DNA of 64,000 nt, from contig JAGXAN010000009.1 of the NCBI GenBank assembly GCA_019075865.1, positions 91,067 through 155,066 of the forward strand, written 5' to 3'. A program made the translations under genes and the position numbers. Under the pieces are notes generated by a model. It had not been told where the DNA came from. It worked only from the letters and a program-made list of their open reading frames with translations, and did not search any database. This document shows, in pieces, positions 18,501-27,424 of this stretch. This DNA is from Hyphomicrobiales bacterium (GTDB lineage Bacteria > Pseudomonadota > Alphaproteobacteria > Rhizobiales > Beijerinckiaceae). Every line of letters starts with the position of its first letter. Within the stretch, counting starts at the first letter, position 1.

Positions 18501-19313
18501 ATGATCAGTCCGAAATCTCGTGACGATCTGGCCCGGCAATTTGCTGGCCTCGCGGTCAGCGCCGGCGCGCTGATCATGAAAATCTACGAAAGCAGTTTCG
18601 AGGTGCGCTTCAAGACCGACAATAGTCCGGTCTGCAATGCCGACGAAATGGCTGAAGCGCTGATTTTGCGGCAATTGCCAAGCATTCTCCCGGACGTGCC
18701 GGTTGTCGCGGAGGAAGCCAGCGCCCGTGGTCTCACGCCCCGCTGCGGTGAGAGCTTCCTGTTGGTGGACCCCTTGGATGGCACCCGCGAATTTTTGGCC
18801 CACAACGGTGAATTCACCGTCAATATAGCCCTGATCGAGGCCGGCCGGCCGGTGGCGGGTGCGATTTATGCGCCAGCCCTCGAAAAGCTCTGGTTTGGCG
18901 GTCATTCGGCCTTTTCCTGCACGGTCGCGCCTGGTCAGCCGCTCCCGGCGCTGGCCCAATGCCAGGCGTTGCACACCCGTCATGCCCCCAAAGCGGGATT
19001 GACAGCACTCGCCAGCCGTTCGCATTGCAACGCCGAAACCCAGGCCTTTTTGGCCAGACTGCCGATCCTGGAGAAAAACGATGCCGGGTCGTCGTTGAAG
19101 TTTTGTCGCCTGGCGGAGGGTCAGGCGGATGTCTATCCGCGGTTTTCGCCAACGATGGAATGGGATACGGCGGCGGGAGACGCCATTTTGCAGGCGGCTG
19201 GCGGCGTGGTTCTGGATGCAAACGGTACGCCGCTACATTATGGCAAGGGTACCAATCATTTCAAGAACGACAGTTTTATCGCCTGGGGCGACCCGGCGCG
19301 CGCCCTGCACTGA
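18501..19313 (+). CDS. cysQ: 3'(2'),5'-bisphosphate nucleotidase CysQ
   Basis: The 270-residue inositol-monophosphatase-fold enzyme removes 3'-phosphate from PAP/PAPS, recycling by-products of sulfate assimilation. The metal-binding residues are in VVAEEAS and LLVDPLDGTREFL, and the C-terminal WDTAAGDAIL motif is present. The start is uncertain: the ATG at 18501 (MISPKSRDDL) gives the family's usual length, while one at 18438 would add 21 residues. Neither has a convincing ribosome binding site. It is divergent from ubiG, and no cys operon lies nearby. Confidence 0.9.
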   Translation: MISPKSRDDLARQFAGLAVSAGALIMKIYESSFEVRFKTDNSPVCNADEMAEALILRQLPSILPDVPVVAEEASARGLTPRCGESFLLVDPLDGTREFLAHNGEFTVNIALIEAGRPVAGAIYAPALEKLWFGGHSAFSCTVAPGQPLPALAQCQALHTRHAPKAGLTALASRSHCNAETQAFLARLPILEKNDAGSSLKFCRLAEGQADVYPRFSPTMEWDTAAGDAILQAAGGVVLDANGTPLHYGKGTNHFKNDSFIAWGDPARALH

Positions 19314-19510
19314 AATCGTATATTCCTGCAATATCCATAATTTGTTAACCACAAGGTCGCACATTTGTTGCGATTGATGACACGTGTGATGGCTGGCCAT
19401 GGCCTCGCCATGACGTCGCCACCTTTGCCCGCCAGTTTGGCACTTCCGGCCAATAAGCGGTGCGATTCGGGAAAATTGGCGACGGCGCACATTCAACCTT
19501 GGGGTATCCT

Positions 19511-20092
19511 ATGCAATCCATTACCCGCAGAAAGCTGGTTTCCGCATTGGCAAGCGCGGCTATGCCATTGGCCTTTGCAAAACCGGCGCTGGCCCGTGAA
19601 GAACAGCCAAAGCAATTTTCCACCGACGAACTGATCGACAATGGCCACCGCTTTTTTGGCACCATTTCGCGGGGGTTGGCCGAAGGCATTCAGACTGCCG
19701 TGTCGCGCTGGGGCCATCCCAATGCCTATATACTGGGCCAGGAAGCTTCCGGTGCCTTTGTTGGCGGGTTGCGTTATGGCGAAGGCAAAATGTACACCCG
19801 CAATGCCGGTGACCGGCACATTTACTGGCAAGGCCCGACCATTGGCATCGATGCGGGTGGCGACGGTGATCGCACGATGATGCTGATCTATAATCTGCCG
19901 CGTGTCAGTGCGATTTATCGCCGGTTTGGCGGTGTTGACGGCTCAGCCTATATTGTCGGCGGCTTCGGCTTTACGGCGCTTGAGCACGACCACGTGGTTG
20001 CCGTGCCCATCCGCTCTGGTGTTGGCCTGCGTCTGGGCGTCAATCTTGGCTATCTGAAATTTACGCCGCAAGCGACCTGGAATCCATTCTAA
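19511..20092 (+). CDS. eipA: EipA-like DUF1134 periplasmic envelope-integrity protein
   Basis: The 193-residue protein has an N-terminal signal sequence (basic SITRRK, a hydrophobic stretch, then AKPALA before the mature part). The core contains GQEASGAFVGGLRYGEG and GFDxGG-like GIDAGGDGDR, followed by a Gly-rich YxRFGGVDGSAYIVGGFGF. This is the DUF1134 pattern. The Brucella member EipA is a periplasmic protein needed for envelope integrity and virulence, with genetic links to O-polysaccharide. That biological role is known for the family and not shown here. The gene stands alone before rpmI. Confidence 0.82.
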   Translation: MQSITRRKLVSALASAAMPLAFAKPALAREEQPKQFSTDELIDNGHRFFGTISRGLAEGIQTAVSRWGHPNAYILGQEASGAFVGGLRYGEGKMYTRNAGDRHIYWQGPTIGIDAGGDGDRTMMLIYNLPRVSAIYRRFGGVDGSAYIVGGFGFTALEHDHVVAVPIRSGVGLRLGVNLGYLKFTPQATWNPF

Positions 20093-20212
20093 CCGCCTTT
20101 GCGCAATGCCCACTTGCATTTGTCGTGCATTTCCCGCATAGACGCTGCATCAAACCTGCCCGGCTGATTAAGGGCTGCCGTGGCGGGTTTTTCGCTCATT
20201 CTGAGACGAACG

Positions 20213-20256
20213 GGGGTTTTACCCCTGCATTATAAACCGCGAGGCGCGAGAGCGCC
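20213..20256 (+). promoter_or_regulatory. Structured rpmI leader with a GNRA-capped hairpin
   Basis: GGGG-TTTTA-CCCC (20213-20225) is followed by GGCGC-GAGA-GCGCC (20243-20256), a perfect five-pair stem with a GAGA tetraloop, just before the GTGGAGAG ribosome binding site of rpmI. rpmI-rplT leaders are often targets of L20 autorepression, so this is a candidate site (inference). Confidence 0.35.
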
Positions 20257-20274
20257 CCAAGTGGAGAGAGCCAA

Positions 20275-20475
20275 ATGCCCAAGTTGAAAACCAAGTCAGG
20301 CGCCAAAAAGCGCTTCAAAATCACTGGCACCGGTAAGGTCGTTTATGCACAGGCCGGCAAGCGCCATGGCATGATCAAGCGCACCAAGAAAGCAATTCGG
20401 AATCTGCGCGGCACCAACATCCTGTTCAAGACGGATGGTGAGAACATCAAGAAGTATTTCCTGCCCAACGGCTGA
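20275..20475 (+). CDS. rpmI: 50S ribosomal protein bL35
   Basis: The 66-residue basic protein begins [21 protein letters not shown] and contains the GKRHGM segment typical of bL35. It is a small protein of the large ribosomal subunit. The start is supported by GGAGAG eight bases upstream. rplT follows after 51 bases, the universal pairing. infC, the usual first gene of this operon in many bacteria, is not upstream; eipA is there instead. Confidence 0.97.
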   Translation: MPKLKTKSGAKKRFKITGTGKVVYAQAGKRHGMIKRTKKAIRNLRGTNILFKTDGENIKKYFLPNG

Positions 20476-20526
20476 AAACTTCGCGCAATTATCTGAATTT
20501 TATCATCTTTTCTGGAGTTAACGATC

Positions 20527-20907
20527 ATGGCACGTGTCAAACGCGGTGTAACATCGCATGCCAAGCATAAAAAGACCCTCAACGCAGCCAAAGGCTTTTA
20601 CGGCCGGCGCAAGAATACCATCCGCGCCGCCAAGGCAGCCGTCGACAAAGCGATGCAATATGCAACGCGCGACCGCAAGGCCAAGAAGCGCACCATTCGC
20701 TCCTTGTGGATTCAGCGTTTGAACGCTGCCGTGCGTGAGCAGGGCCTCACCTACAGCCGGTTCATCAATGGTTTGGATCTGGCCGGCATCGAATTGGATC
20801 GCAAGGTGCTTGCGGATATGGCCGTTCGTGAACCCGAAGCCTTCAAGGCCGTGGTCGAAAAGGCCAAATCGGCATTGCCGGCTGCGCCGGTGGCCAAAGC
20901 CGCCTGA
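20527..20907 (+). CDS. rplT: 50S ribosomal protein bL20
   Basis: The 126-residue protein begins [18 protein letters not shown] and contains GFYGRRKNT and [21 protein letters not shown], all bL20 signatures. bL20 is an early 23S rRNA-binding assembly protein and the usual autoregulator of its operon. A Rho-independent terminator follows 27 bases after the stop, so the rpmI-rplT unit ends here. The C-terminal Ala/Pro tail is slightly longer than in E. coli. Confidence 0.97.
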   Translation: MARVKRGVTSHAKHKKTLNAAKGFYGRRKNTIRAAKAAVDKAMQYATRDRKAKKRTIRSLWIQRLNAAVREQGLTYSRFINGLDLAGIELDRKVLADMAVREPEAFKAVVEKAKSALPAAPVAKAA

Positions 20908-20933
20908 TTATTCAGCGCGCTTCTACGTCAATC

Positions 20934-20959
20934 AGCCCGCTAGCGATAGCGGGCTTTTT
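20934..20959 (+). terminator. Rho-independent terminator after rplT
   Basis: AGCCCGCTA and TAGCGGGCT form a perfect nine-pair, GC-rich stem with a GCGA loop, followed directly by five T. It is the clearest intrinsic terminator in the window and separates rpmI-rplT from pheS. Confidence 0.9.
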
Positions 20960-21063
20960 GCTGTCGATGCCCATCTTGGCAATGCTGGCGTTCGCTCCAG
21001 TCTAATCTCGACATTTTGGAACGATCGTGGCAAAAGCCGATCACCTTCATTTTGTGAGACAGC

Positions 21064-22146
21064 ATGTCCGATCTTATCGCTTTAGAAACAGAATCGCTTA
21101 AGGCCATTGCCGCAGCAGCGGATGAGGCAGCGCTGGAAAATGTCCGCGTCAACGCCCTTGGCAAAAAAGGCACGATTTCCGCGCTGCTGTCGACATTGGG
21201 CAAGATGTCGCCCGATGAGCGCAAGGCCGAGGGAGCCAAGATCAACCTTTTGAAAGAGCATGTCACCGAGGCATTGGTGCAGCGCAAGGCCGTATTGAAG
21301 AACATGGCGCTGGAGCACCGTCTCAAGAGCGAAACCATCGATATTTCGCTGCCCCCGCGCGATTCGAGCCTTACCACAGGCCGCGTGCACCCGATCAGCC
21401 AGGTCATGGATGAATTGACCACCATTTTCGCCGATATGGGCTTTTCGATCGCCGAAGGCCCGGATGTCGAGACCGATGATTTCAATTTTACCCGTTTGAA
21501 CTTTCCGCCCGGCCACCCGGCGCGCGAGATGCACGACACGTTTTTCTTCAATCCGGCAGCCGACGGCACCCGCAAATTGTTGCGCACGCATACCTCCCCC
21601 GTGCAGGTGCGCACCATGTTGTCGCAAAAGCCGCCGATCCGGGTGATTTGCCCGGGCCGAACCTATCGCTGCGACTCCGACCAGACCCATACCCCGATGT
21701 TTCATCAGGTCGAGGGCCTCGTGATCGAAAAAGGCGCGCATCTGGGGCATCTGAAATGGATTTTGCAGGAATTCTGCAAGGCGTTTTTTGAAGTGCCGTC
21801 GGTCAACATGCAGTTTCGTCCCAGCTTCTTTCCCTTCACCGAACCGTCAGTGGAGGTGGATATTCAATGCTCGCGCAAAGGCGGGGAAATTCGCTTTGGC
21901 GAAGGCACCGACTGGCTGGAGATTTTGGGTTGCGGCATGGTGCACCCCAATGTGTTGCGCAATTGCGGGCTGGACCCGGAAGAATATACCGGCTTTGCCT
22001 GGGGCATGGGCATCGACCGTCTCGCCATGCTGAAATATGGCATTTCCGACCTTCGCCAGATGTTTGAAGGTGACGTGCGCTGGCTGTCGCATTACGGCTT
22101 CAAACCGCTCGAAACCCCGACGCTGGCCGGCGGATTATCGGGCTAA
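21064..22146 (+). CDS. pheS: Phenylalanyl-tRNA synthetase alpha subunit
   Basis: The 360-residue catalytic subunit of the alpha2-beta2 PheRS charges tRNA-Phe. An N-terminal coiled-coil (to about residue 85) precedes the class II core. [13 protein letters not shown] carries motif 2 elements, FHQVEGLVI is typical of PheS, and [18 protein letters not shown] is motif 3. The ATG at 21064 begins the conserved coiled coil. pheT follows after 49 bases. No tRNA-like leader peptide or attenuator was recognised upstream. Confidence 0.97.
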   Translation: MSDLIALETESLKAIAAAADEAALENVRVNALGKKGTISALLSTLGKMSPDERKAEGAKINLLKEHVTEALVQRKAVLKNMALEHRLKSETIDISLPPRDSSLTTGRVHPISQVMDELTTIFADMGFSIAEGPDVETDDFNFTRLNFPPGHPAREMHDTFFFNPAADGTRKLLRTHTSPVQVRTMLSQKPPIRVICPGRTYRCDSDQTHTPMFHQVEGLVIEKGAHLGHLKWILQEFCKAFFEVPSVNMQFRPSFFPFTEPSVEVDIQCSRKGGEIRFGEGTDWLEILGCGMVHPNVLRNCGLDPEEYTGFAWGMGIDRLAMLKYGISDLRQMFEGDVRWLSHYGFKPLETPTLAGGLSG

Positions 22147-22195
22147 ACCGGGCGAATGTGATCACATTTAAATTGAACCTAGATAGAAACAATCG

Positions 22196-24622
22196 ATGAA
22201 ACTCACCCTCTCCTGGCTCAAAGAGCATCTTGATACCCATGCTTCCCTGGAGCAGATCACTGACCGGCTGACCAAGATCGGCCTGGAGGTCGAGGGCATC
22301 GAAGATCCCGCCCTCAAGCTTCAGGGCTTTGGCATTGCCTATGTGGTTTCCGCCGAAAAGCACCCCAATGCTGACAAGCTGCGGGTGTGCATGGTCGATG
22401 ACGGCTCGGGCAAGCCGGTGCAGGTCGTGTGCGGCGCGCCCAATGCCCGCGCTGGCATGAAGAGCGTGTTTTCGCCCGCCGGCACTTTCATTCCGGGCAA
22501 GAATATCACCTTGGCCAAAGGCGTCATTCGCGGCGTTGAGTCCAACGGCATGTTGTGCTCCGCCGCCGAGCTCGAACTCTCCAATGACCACGATGGCATT
22601 ATCGACTTGCCAGCGGACGCGCCGGTGGGCATGGCCTATGGACAATATCTGGGCCTGAATGACCCGGTGATTGACATAAATCTTACCCCGAACCGGCCCG
22701 ATGCCGCCGGGATTTACGGCATTGCCCGCGATTTGGAGGCTGCCGGTATCGGCACTTTGAAATCCAGCCCCATTGCGGACATCCCGGGCACCTATCCTTG
22801 CCCGACGCAGGTGGAATTGTTGGGGGAAGCCAGCGACTGCCCCAAATTCGTGTTGCGGCAGGTGCGCGGGGTCAAAAACGGCCCTTCACCCGAATGGTTG
22901 CAGAAGCAGTTGAAATCGATTGGCTTGCGCCCGATCAATGCGCTGGTCGATATCACCAATTTCATGACATTTGACCGCGCCCGTCCATTGCATGTTTTTG
23001 ATGCGGACAAAGTGCAGGGCGCGCTGCGCGTTCGGTCTGCACAGGCGGATGAGACGCTGGTGGCGCTGGATGGCAAGACCTACACGCTGGAAGCTGGCAT
23101 GATCGTCATCTGCGATGAAAACGGCCCCGAATCGATCGCTGGTGTCATGGGCGGCGAAGCCTCGGGCTGCGATGAAAACACGGTCAATGTCCTGATCGAG
23201 AGCGCCTTGTGGGACCCGGCCAAGATCGCCCGCACCGGCCGCCGGCTGGGGATCAATTCGGATGCCCGTTACCGCTTCGAGCGTGGCGTTGACCCGGCAT
23301 TTTGTGAAGCCGGGGCACAAATGGCGACCGCGATGGTGCTGGAATTTTGTGGAGGCGAAGCCTCCCAACTGGAAATCGCTGTCCCGGCTGCCGCCAAACC
23401 GGCTATGCCGCTGACGCTGGATTTTCCTTTTTCCGAAGTCAAGCGCCTGACGGGTCTCAATCTGGCGGTGGATGAAATGTGCGGCACCCTCACGGCGCTG
23501 GGCTTTGGCGTTGCGGCGCGTGACGCCGAACATGCTTTGGTCACGGTGCCATCCTGGCGGCCCGACATTGAGGGCAAGGCGGATATCGTTGAGGAAATCC
23601 TGCGCATTGCCGGACTTGATCGGGTGCAGCCGCAGCCGCTGCCCCGGTTGCAAGACGGCGTGCCAACGCCCGTTTTGACCCTGCTGCAAAAGCGCAAGCG
23701 CACCGCCCAGCGCGCACTGGCCAGCCTTGGCCTGATCGAAGCGGTCACCTGGTCGTTCGTTTCGCAGCCACAGGCCGCCTTGTTTGGCGGCGGTGATGCT
23801 TCGCTCGCGCTTGCCAACCCGATTGCCGCCGATCTGTCGGACATGCGGCCGAGCTTGCTGCCGGGCCTGCTGATGGCGGTGCAGCGCAACAGCGATCGCG
23901 GCCTCGGCGATGTCGCGCTGTTTGAAGTGGGACAGATTTTCCGCAGTGACGACGAAAAGGGCCAGAAGCTGAATGCCGCGGCCCTGCGCAAAGGCGAAGC
24001 CAAATCCCGCGGCACCGGTCGCCATTGGTCGGAAAAGGCGCAGAATGTCGATTTTTATGACGCCAAGGCCGATGCCCTGAGCCTCTTGGCGGCGCTCAAT
24101 ATCCCGGCGGCATCGGTGCAGATTGTCGCCGGAGGCCCGGCCTGGTTCCATCCGGGGCGCAGCGCCACCTTGCAATTCGGCCCCAAGAACATTGTTGGTG
24201 CCGTGGGGGAACTGCATCCTTTGGTGCTGGAAGCTTTTGGTGCCAATGGCCCGGTCGTCGCCTTTGAATTGACGCTGGATGATCTGCCTGCCCCCAAGCT
24301 GAAGGCCACCCGGGCCAAGCCCAAACTGGTTATGGCCGATCTGATGCCGTTGGAGCGTGATTTTGCTTTTGTTGTGGATCGAGCCACCGCCGCCGGTGAC
24401 ATTATTAAGGCGGCGCAGAACGCGGAGCGCCAGATTATAACCAAAGTGACACTGTTTGATGTTTATGAAGGCACCGGGATTGCAGCGGACAAGAAATCCA
24501 TCGCCATTGCGGTGACGATGCAACCACGCGACAAGACAATGACCGACGGCGAAATCGAGGCGCTTAGCGGCTTGATCGTGGCGGAGGTCACCAAAAAGAC
24601 CGGGGCAGTGCTGCGCGGCTGA
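22196..24622 (+). CDS. pheT: Phenylalanyl-tRNA synthetase beta subunit
   Basis: The 808-residue protein is of normal size. It has, in order, the start MKLTLSWLKEHLDT, an EMAP-II-like tRNA-binding domain (about residues 40-150, PNADKLRVCMVDDG), the B3/B4 editing domain (about 210-390, ALVDITNFMTFDRARPLHVFDADK), the B5 domain (about 400-475), a catalytic-like core and the C-terminal FDX-ACB anticodon domain (about 715-808). The editing domain hydrolyses mischarged Tyr-tRNA-Phe. A very long antisense frame opposite this gene is a codon-bias shadow. Confidence 0.97.
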   Translation: MKLTLSWLKEHLDTHASLEQITDRLTKIGLEVEGIEDPALKLQGFGIAYVVSAEKHPNADKLRVCMVDDGSGKPVQVVCGAPNARAGMKSVFSPAGTFIPGKNITLAKGVIRGVESNGMLCSAAELELSNDHDGIIDLPADAPVGMAYGQYLGLNDPVIDINLTPNRPDAAGIYGIARDLEAAGIGTLKSSPIADIPGTYPCPTQVELLGEASDCPKFVLRQVRGVKNGPSPEWLQKQLKSIGLRPINALVDITNFMTFDRARPLHVFDADKVQGALRVRSAQADETLVALDGKTYTLEAGMIVICDENGPESIAGVMGGEASGCDENTVNVLIESALWDPAKIARTGRRLGINSDARYRFERGVDPAFCEAGAQMATAMVLEFCGGEASQLEIAVPAAAKPAMPLTLDFPFSEVKRLTGLNLAVDEMCGTLTALGFGVAARDAEHALVTVPSWRPDIEGKADIVEEILRIAGLDRVQPQPLPRLQDGVPTPVLTLLQKRKRTAQRALASLGLIEAVTWSFVSQPQAALFGGGDASLALANPIAADLSDMRPSLLPGLLMAVQRNSDRGLGDVALFEVGQIFRSDDEKGQKLNAAALRKGEAKSRGTGRHWSEKAQNVDFYDAKADALSLLAALNIPAASVQIVAGGPAWFHPGRSATLQFGPKNIVGAVGELHPLVLEAFGANGPVVAFELTLDDLPAPKLKATRAKPKLVMADLMPLERDFAFVVDRATAAGDIIKAAQNAERQIITKVTLFDVYEGTGIAADKKSIAIAVTMQPRDKTMTDGEIEALSGLIVAEVTKKTGAVLRG

Positions 24623-24660
24623 GACTTGTAAATGCAAGCCGTTTCAGGCATGAGCTTGGA

Positions 24661-25638
24661 ATGGGGTTGACGGTGATTGCGGATAGGAAAGTCGCGGTTC
24701 TGTTGATGAAAACGCAAAAGCCAGATAGCAAGATGACCAGCCTGATGTCGAAGGCCTTTGGCCGGTTTCGCAGCAGCGCGCCTTTGGCACCGGCCGCCGC
24801 CGGCCCAACCGTAGCCCATGATGCCGCCTTCCTCGTTTCCCGTGATCTCATGCCGCGTGACCTTGCCGCTGAAATAGCCGAAAATGCCCAAGCCGAGCCG
24901 CTCAGTGTGGATGATGACGGCATATTGGGCGCCTATAATTTAGGCAAGACCTATGGCCAGCGTCAGGTGGTCAAGGATGTCAGCCTTACCGTGCGCCAAG
25001 GTGAGGCGGTCGGCCTGCTCGGGCCTAATGGTGCGGGCAAGACAACAGTTTTTTACATGATCAGCGGACTGGTGAAGCCCGACAAGGGCTTGATCACGCT
25101 GGATGGCAACAACGTTACACCCTTGCCCATGTATCGGCGGGCGCGTCTTGGCATTGGCTATCTGCCGCAGGAGGCTTCGATTTTTCGCGGTCTCAGCGTC
25201 GAGGACAATATCCGCGCCGTGTTGGAAGTTGCGGTGGCCGACCGTGATCGGCGCGAGCATCTGCTGGAATCCCTTCTTGAGGAATTTGACATCAAGCGCC
25301 TGCGCAAATCGCCGTCGATCGCCCTGTCTGGCGGCGAACGTCGGCGCTGCGAAATTGCCAGAGCGCTGGCGGGCCAGCCTTCGTTCATGTTGCTCGACGA
25401 ACCTTTCGCCGGCATTGATCCGATTGCGGTGGGTGACATTCAGGCATTGGTTCGGCAATTGACCACACGCGGCATCGGCGTCCTGATCACCGATCACAAT
25501 GTGCGTGAGACTTTGGGTTTGATCGACCGGGCCTATATCATCCATTCTGGCCATGTTCTCACCGAGGGGACAGCCGAAAGCGTTATCGCCGACAAGGATG
25601 TCCGCCGCTACTATCTGGGCGACGATTTCCGCATGTAA
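24661..25638 (+). CDS. lptB: LptB, ATPase of the LPS export transporter
   Basis: LptB powers extraction of lipopolysaccharide from the inner membrane with LptF/LptG. GPNGAGKTTVFYMISG is Walker A, YLPQEASIFRGLSVEDNI is the LptB-specific Q-loop region, LSGGERRRCEIARAL is the signature and FMLLDEPFAGIDP is Walker B. The C-terminal VRRYYLGDDFRM is diagnostic. The annotated frame is 325 residues, about 80 more than E. coli LptB, because of a low-complexity N-terminal extension. Internal ATGs at 24706 and 24733 are possible true starts. lptC and lptA, usually immediately upstream, are absent and pheT takes their place. Confidence 0.93.
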   Translation: MGLTVIADRKVAVLLMKTQKPDSKMTSLMSKAFGRFRSSAPLAPAAAGPTVAHDAAFLVSRDLMPRDLAAEIAENAQAEPLSVDDDGILGAYNLGKTYGQRQVVKDVSLTVRQGEAVGLLGPNGAGKTTVFYMISGLVKPDKGLITLDGNNVTPLPMYRRARLGIGYLPQEASIFRGLSVEDNIRAVLEVAVADRDRREHLLESLLEEFDIKRLRKSPSIALSGGERRRCEIARALAGQPSFMLLDEPFAGIDPIAVGDIQALVRQLTTRGIGVLITDHNVRETLGLIDRAYIIHSGHVLTEGTAESVIADKDVRRYYLGDDFRM

Positions 25639-25777
25639 CCCCGACCATCAACCTCAACCTCGCAATCTTAACCTTGGCGCGGGACGGTTTGATTTCTGTC
25701 TGGCGTCACGGCCAAAGATCGGCTAAGCAAGAAACGGGCCGTTCTTGATGCGGCACTTTGTTGCGTGGGTTTGTTCA

Positions 25778-27379
25778 ATGTCGCTTTCTCCCCGGCTTGT
25801 CATGCGACAGGGGCAGTCGTTGGTTATGACGCCGCAGCTTTTGCAGGCGATCAAGCTGCTGCAATTTTCCAGCGCGGAATTGTCGACATTCATCGACAGC
25901 GAATTGGAGCGAAATCCGCTTCTGGAGCGGATGGATATGCAGGAAGCGCCGTTTGTGGCCGAGCCTGCGGCCGCAAGCGACCAGATTCGCGATGGCGATT
26001 GGGCTTCCGATACCATCGAGATGGACCCCTCGCGCCTTGCCCAAAACCTTGGCACCGGTGCCGACAATGCCTTTGAGGCCGATGCGTCCACGCCCGCGAT
26101 GGGTGCCGATGCGCAGGCGGTTTCCGACCACGGCTATATTTCCGCGCAATCATGGAGCGGCACCAGCCACGCGGGCGGGGCCGAAACGCCGGATCTTGAG
26201 GCCTATGTCGCCGCCCCGGTTTCCCTGCGCGACCATTTGAATGCCCAGCTTTGCATCAGTCTTGCCCATCCGACCGATTTGCTGATCGGGCAGATGCTGG
26301 TCGATGCCGTCGATGACGCTGGCTATATTTATGAGCCGCTGGAGGAGATAGCCACGCGGCTCGGCGTGCCTCTGGCGCGGGTCGATCGCATTTTGCATCT
26401 CATTCAGTCCCTTGACCCGGTCGGGGTAGGGGCCCGCAACCTGGCTGAATGCCTGTCACTGCAATTGGCCGAGAAAAATCATCTCGATCCCGCCATGCAG
26501 GTTTTGATTGCCAATCTGCCCCTGCTGGCCAAGCGCGATTTTGCGGCTTTGCGCAAGTTATGTGGCGTGGATGAGGAAGACCTTAAGGACATGATCGCCG
26601 AAGTGCGCCACCTCGATCCAAAGCCAGGGCGAGCCTTTGTATCCACGCCCGTGCAACCGGTTGTGCCGGACGTTTATGTCAGCGCCGCCAGCGACGGGAC
26701 ATGGCATGTCGAATTAAACTCCAACGCCTTGCCGAGGTTGCTGGTCAATCAGTCTTACGCGGCGCGGGTGGCGCGCAAAGGCGGCAATGAGACCGACAAG
26801 GCCTTTGTGACCAATTGTCTGCAAACCGCCAATTGGCTTACCAAAAGCCTCGAACAGCGCGCCAAGACGATTTTGAAGGTGTCGAGTGAGATTGTCCGCC
26901 AGCAGGATGCGTTTTTCGCGCAGGGCGTCGAGTATTTGCGGCCCCTGAACCTCAAGACGGTTGCCGCCGCCATTGCCATGCACGAATCGACCGTATCCCG
27001 CGTGACGGCCAATAAATATATGGCAACGCCGCGTGGCATGTTTGAGCTGAAATATTTCTTTTCGGCTGCCATTGACGCCCATGGCCAGGGCGAAGCGCAT
27101 TCGGCGGAAGCTGTGCGCTACAAAGTGCGCCAGATGATTCAGGGCGAGAGCGCCGACAATGTGCTCTCCGATGATGCGATTGTCTCGCTGTTGCAGGAAG
27201 CGGGAATCGGCATCGCCCGGCGCACGGTCGCCAAATACCGCGAGAGCCTGCACATTCCTTCGTCGGCCGAGCGCCGACGTGAGAAGCGCGCGATGGAAAC
27301 TTCCCAGCGCACCGGCCCCGCGATATATTCGGGCAATGGTTCCGGCCCCGCCACCCGCGCCACGTTGCGGGACGCCTGA
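25778..27379 (+). CDS. rpoN: RNA polymerase sigma-54 factor
   Basis: The 533-residue protein has the Gln/Leu-rich activator-interacting region I (LVMRQGQSLVMTPQLLQAIKLLQF), an acidic region II (about residues 55-130), the core-binding domain, an HTH (ESTVSRVTANKYM) and the RpoN box ARRTVAKYRE near the C terminus. Sigma-54 directs RNA polymerase to -24/-12 promoters of nitrogen, motility or carbon genes together with AAA+ activators. The ATG at 25778 starts at the family's MSLSPRL; one at 25745 adds 11 residues. The usual downstream genes hpf and ptsN are missing, and a peptide-binding protein follows instead. Confidence 0.96.
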   Translation: MSLSPRLVMRQGQSLVMTPQLLQAIKLLQFSSAELSTFIDSELERNPLLERMDMQEAPFVAEPAAASDQIRDGDWASDTIEMDPSRLAQNLGTGADNAFEADASTPAMGADAQAVSDHGYISAQSWSGTSHAGGAETPDLEAYVAAPVSLRDHLNAQLCISLAHPTDLLIGQMLVDAVDDAGYIYEPLEEIATRLGVPLARVDRILHLIQSLDPVGVGARNLAECLSLQLAEKNHLDPAMQVLIANLPLLAKRDFAALRKLCGVDEEDLKDMIAEVRHLDPKPGRAFVSTPVQPVVPDVYVSAASDGTWHVELNSNALPRLLVNQSYAARVARKGGNETDKAFVTNCLQTANWLTKSLEQRAKTILKVSSEIVRQQDAFFAQGVEYLRPLNLKTVAAAIAMHESTVSRVTANKYMATPRGMFELKYFFSAAIDAHGQGEAHSAEAVRYKVRQMIQGESADNVLSDDAIVSLLQEAGIGIARRTVAKYRESLHIPSSAERRREKRAMETSQRTGPAIYSGNGSGPATRATLRDA

Positions 27380-27424
27380 AAATGTCGCTTCGCCAGTCCC
27401 GGTGCTCGGGGTAAGGATTTGAAA

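Noticed and set aside
22886..24637. 583-codon open frame on the minus strand opposite pheT
   Set aside because: Low-complexity, Arg/Gln/His-rich translation with no domain; pheT on the plus strand is unambiguous. It is a codon-bias shadow.
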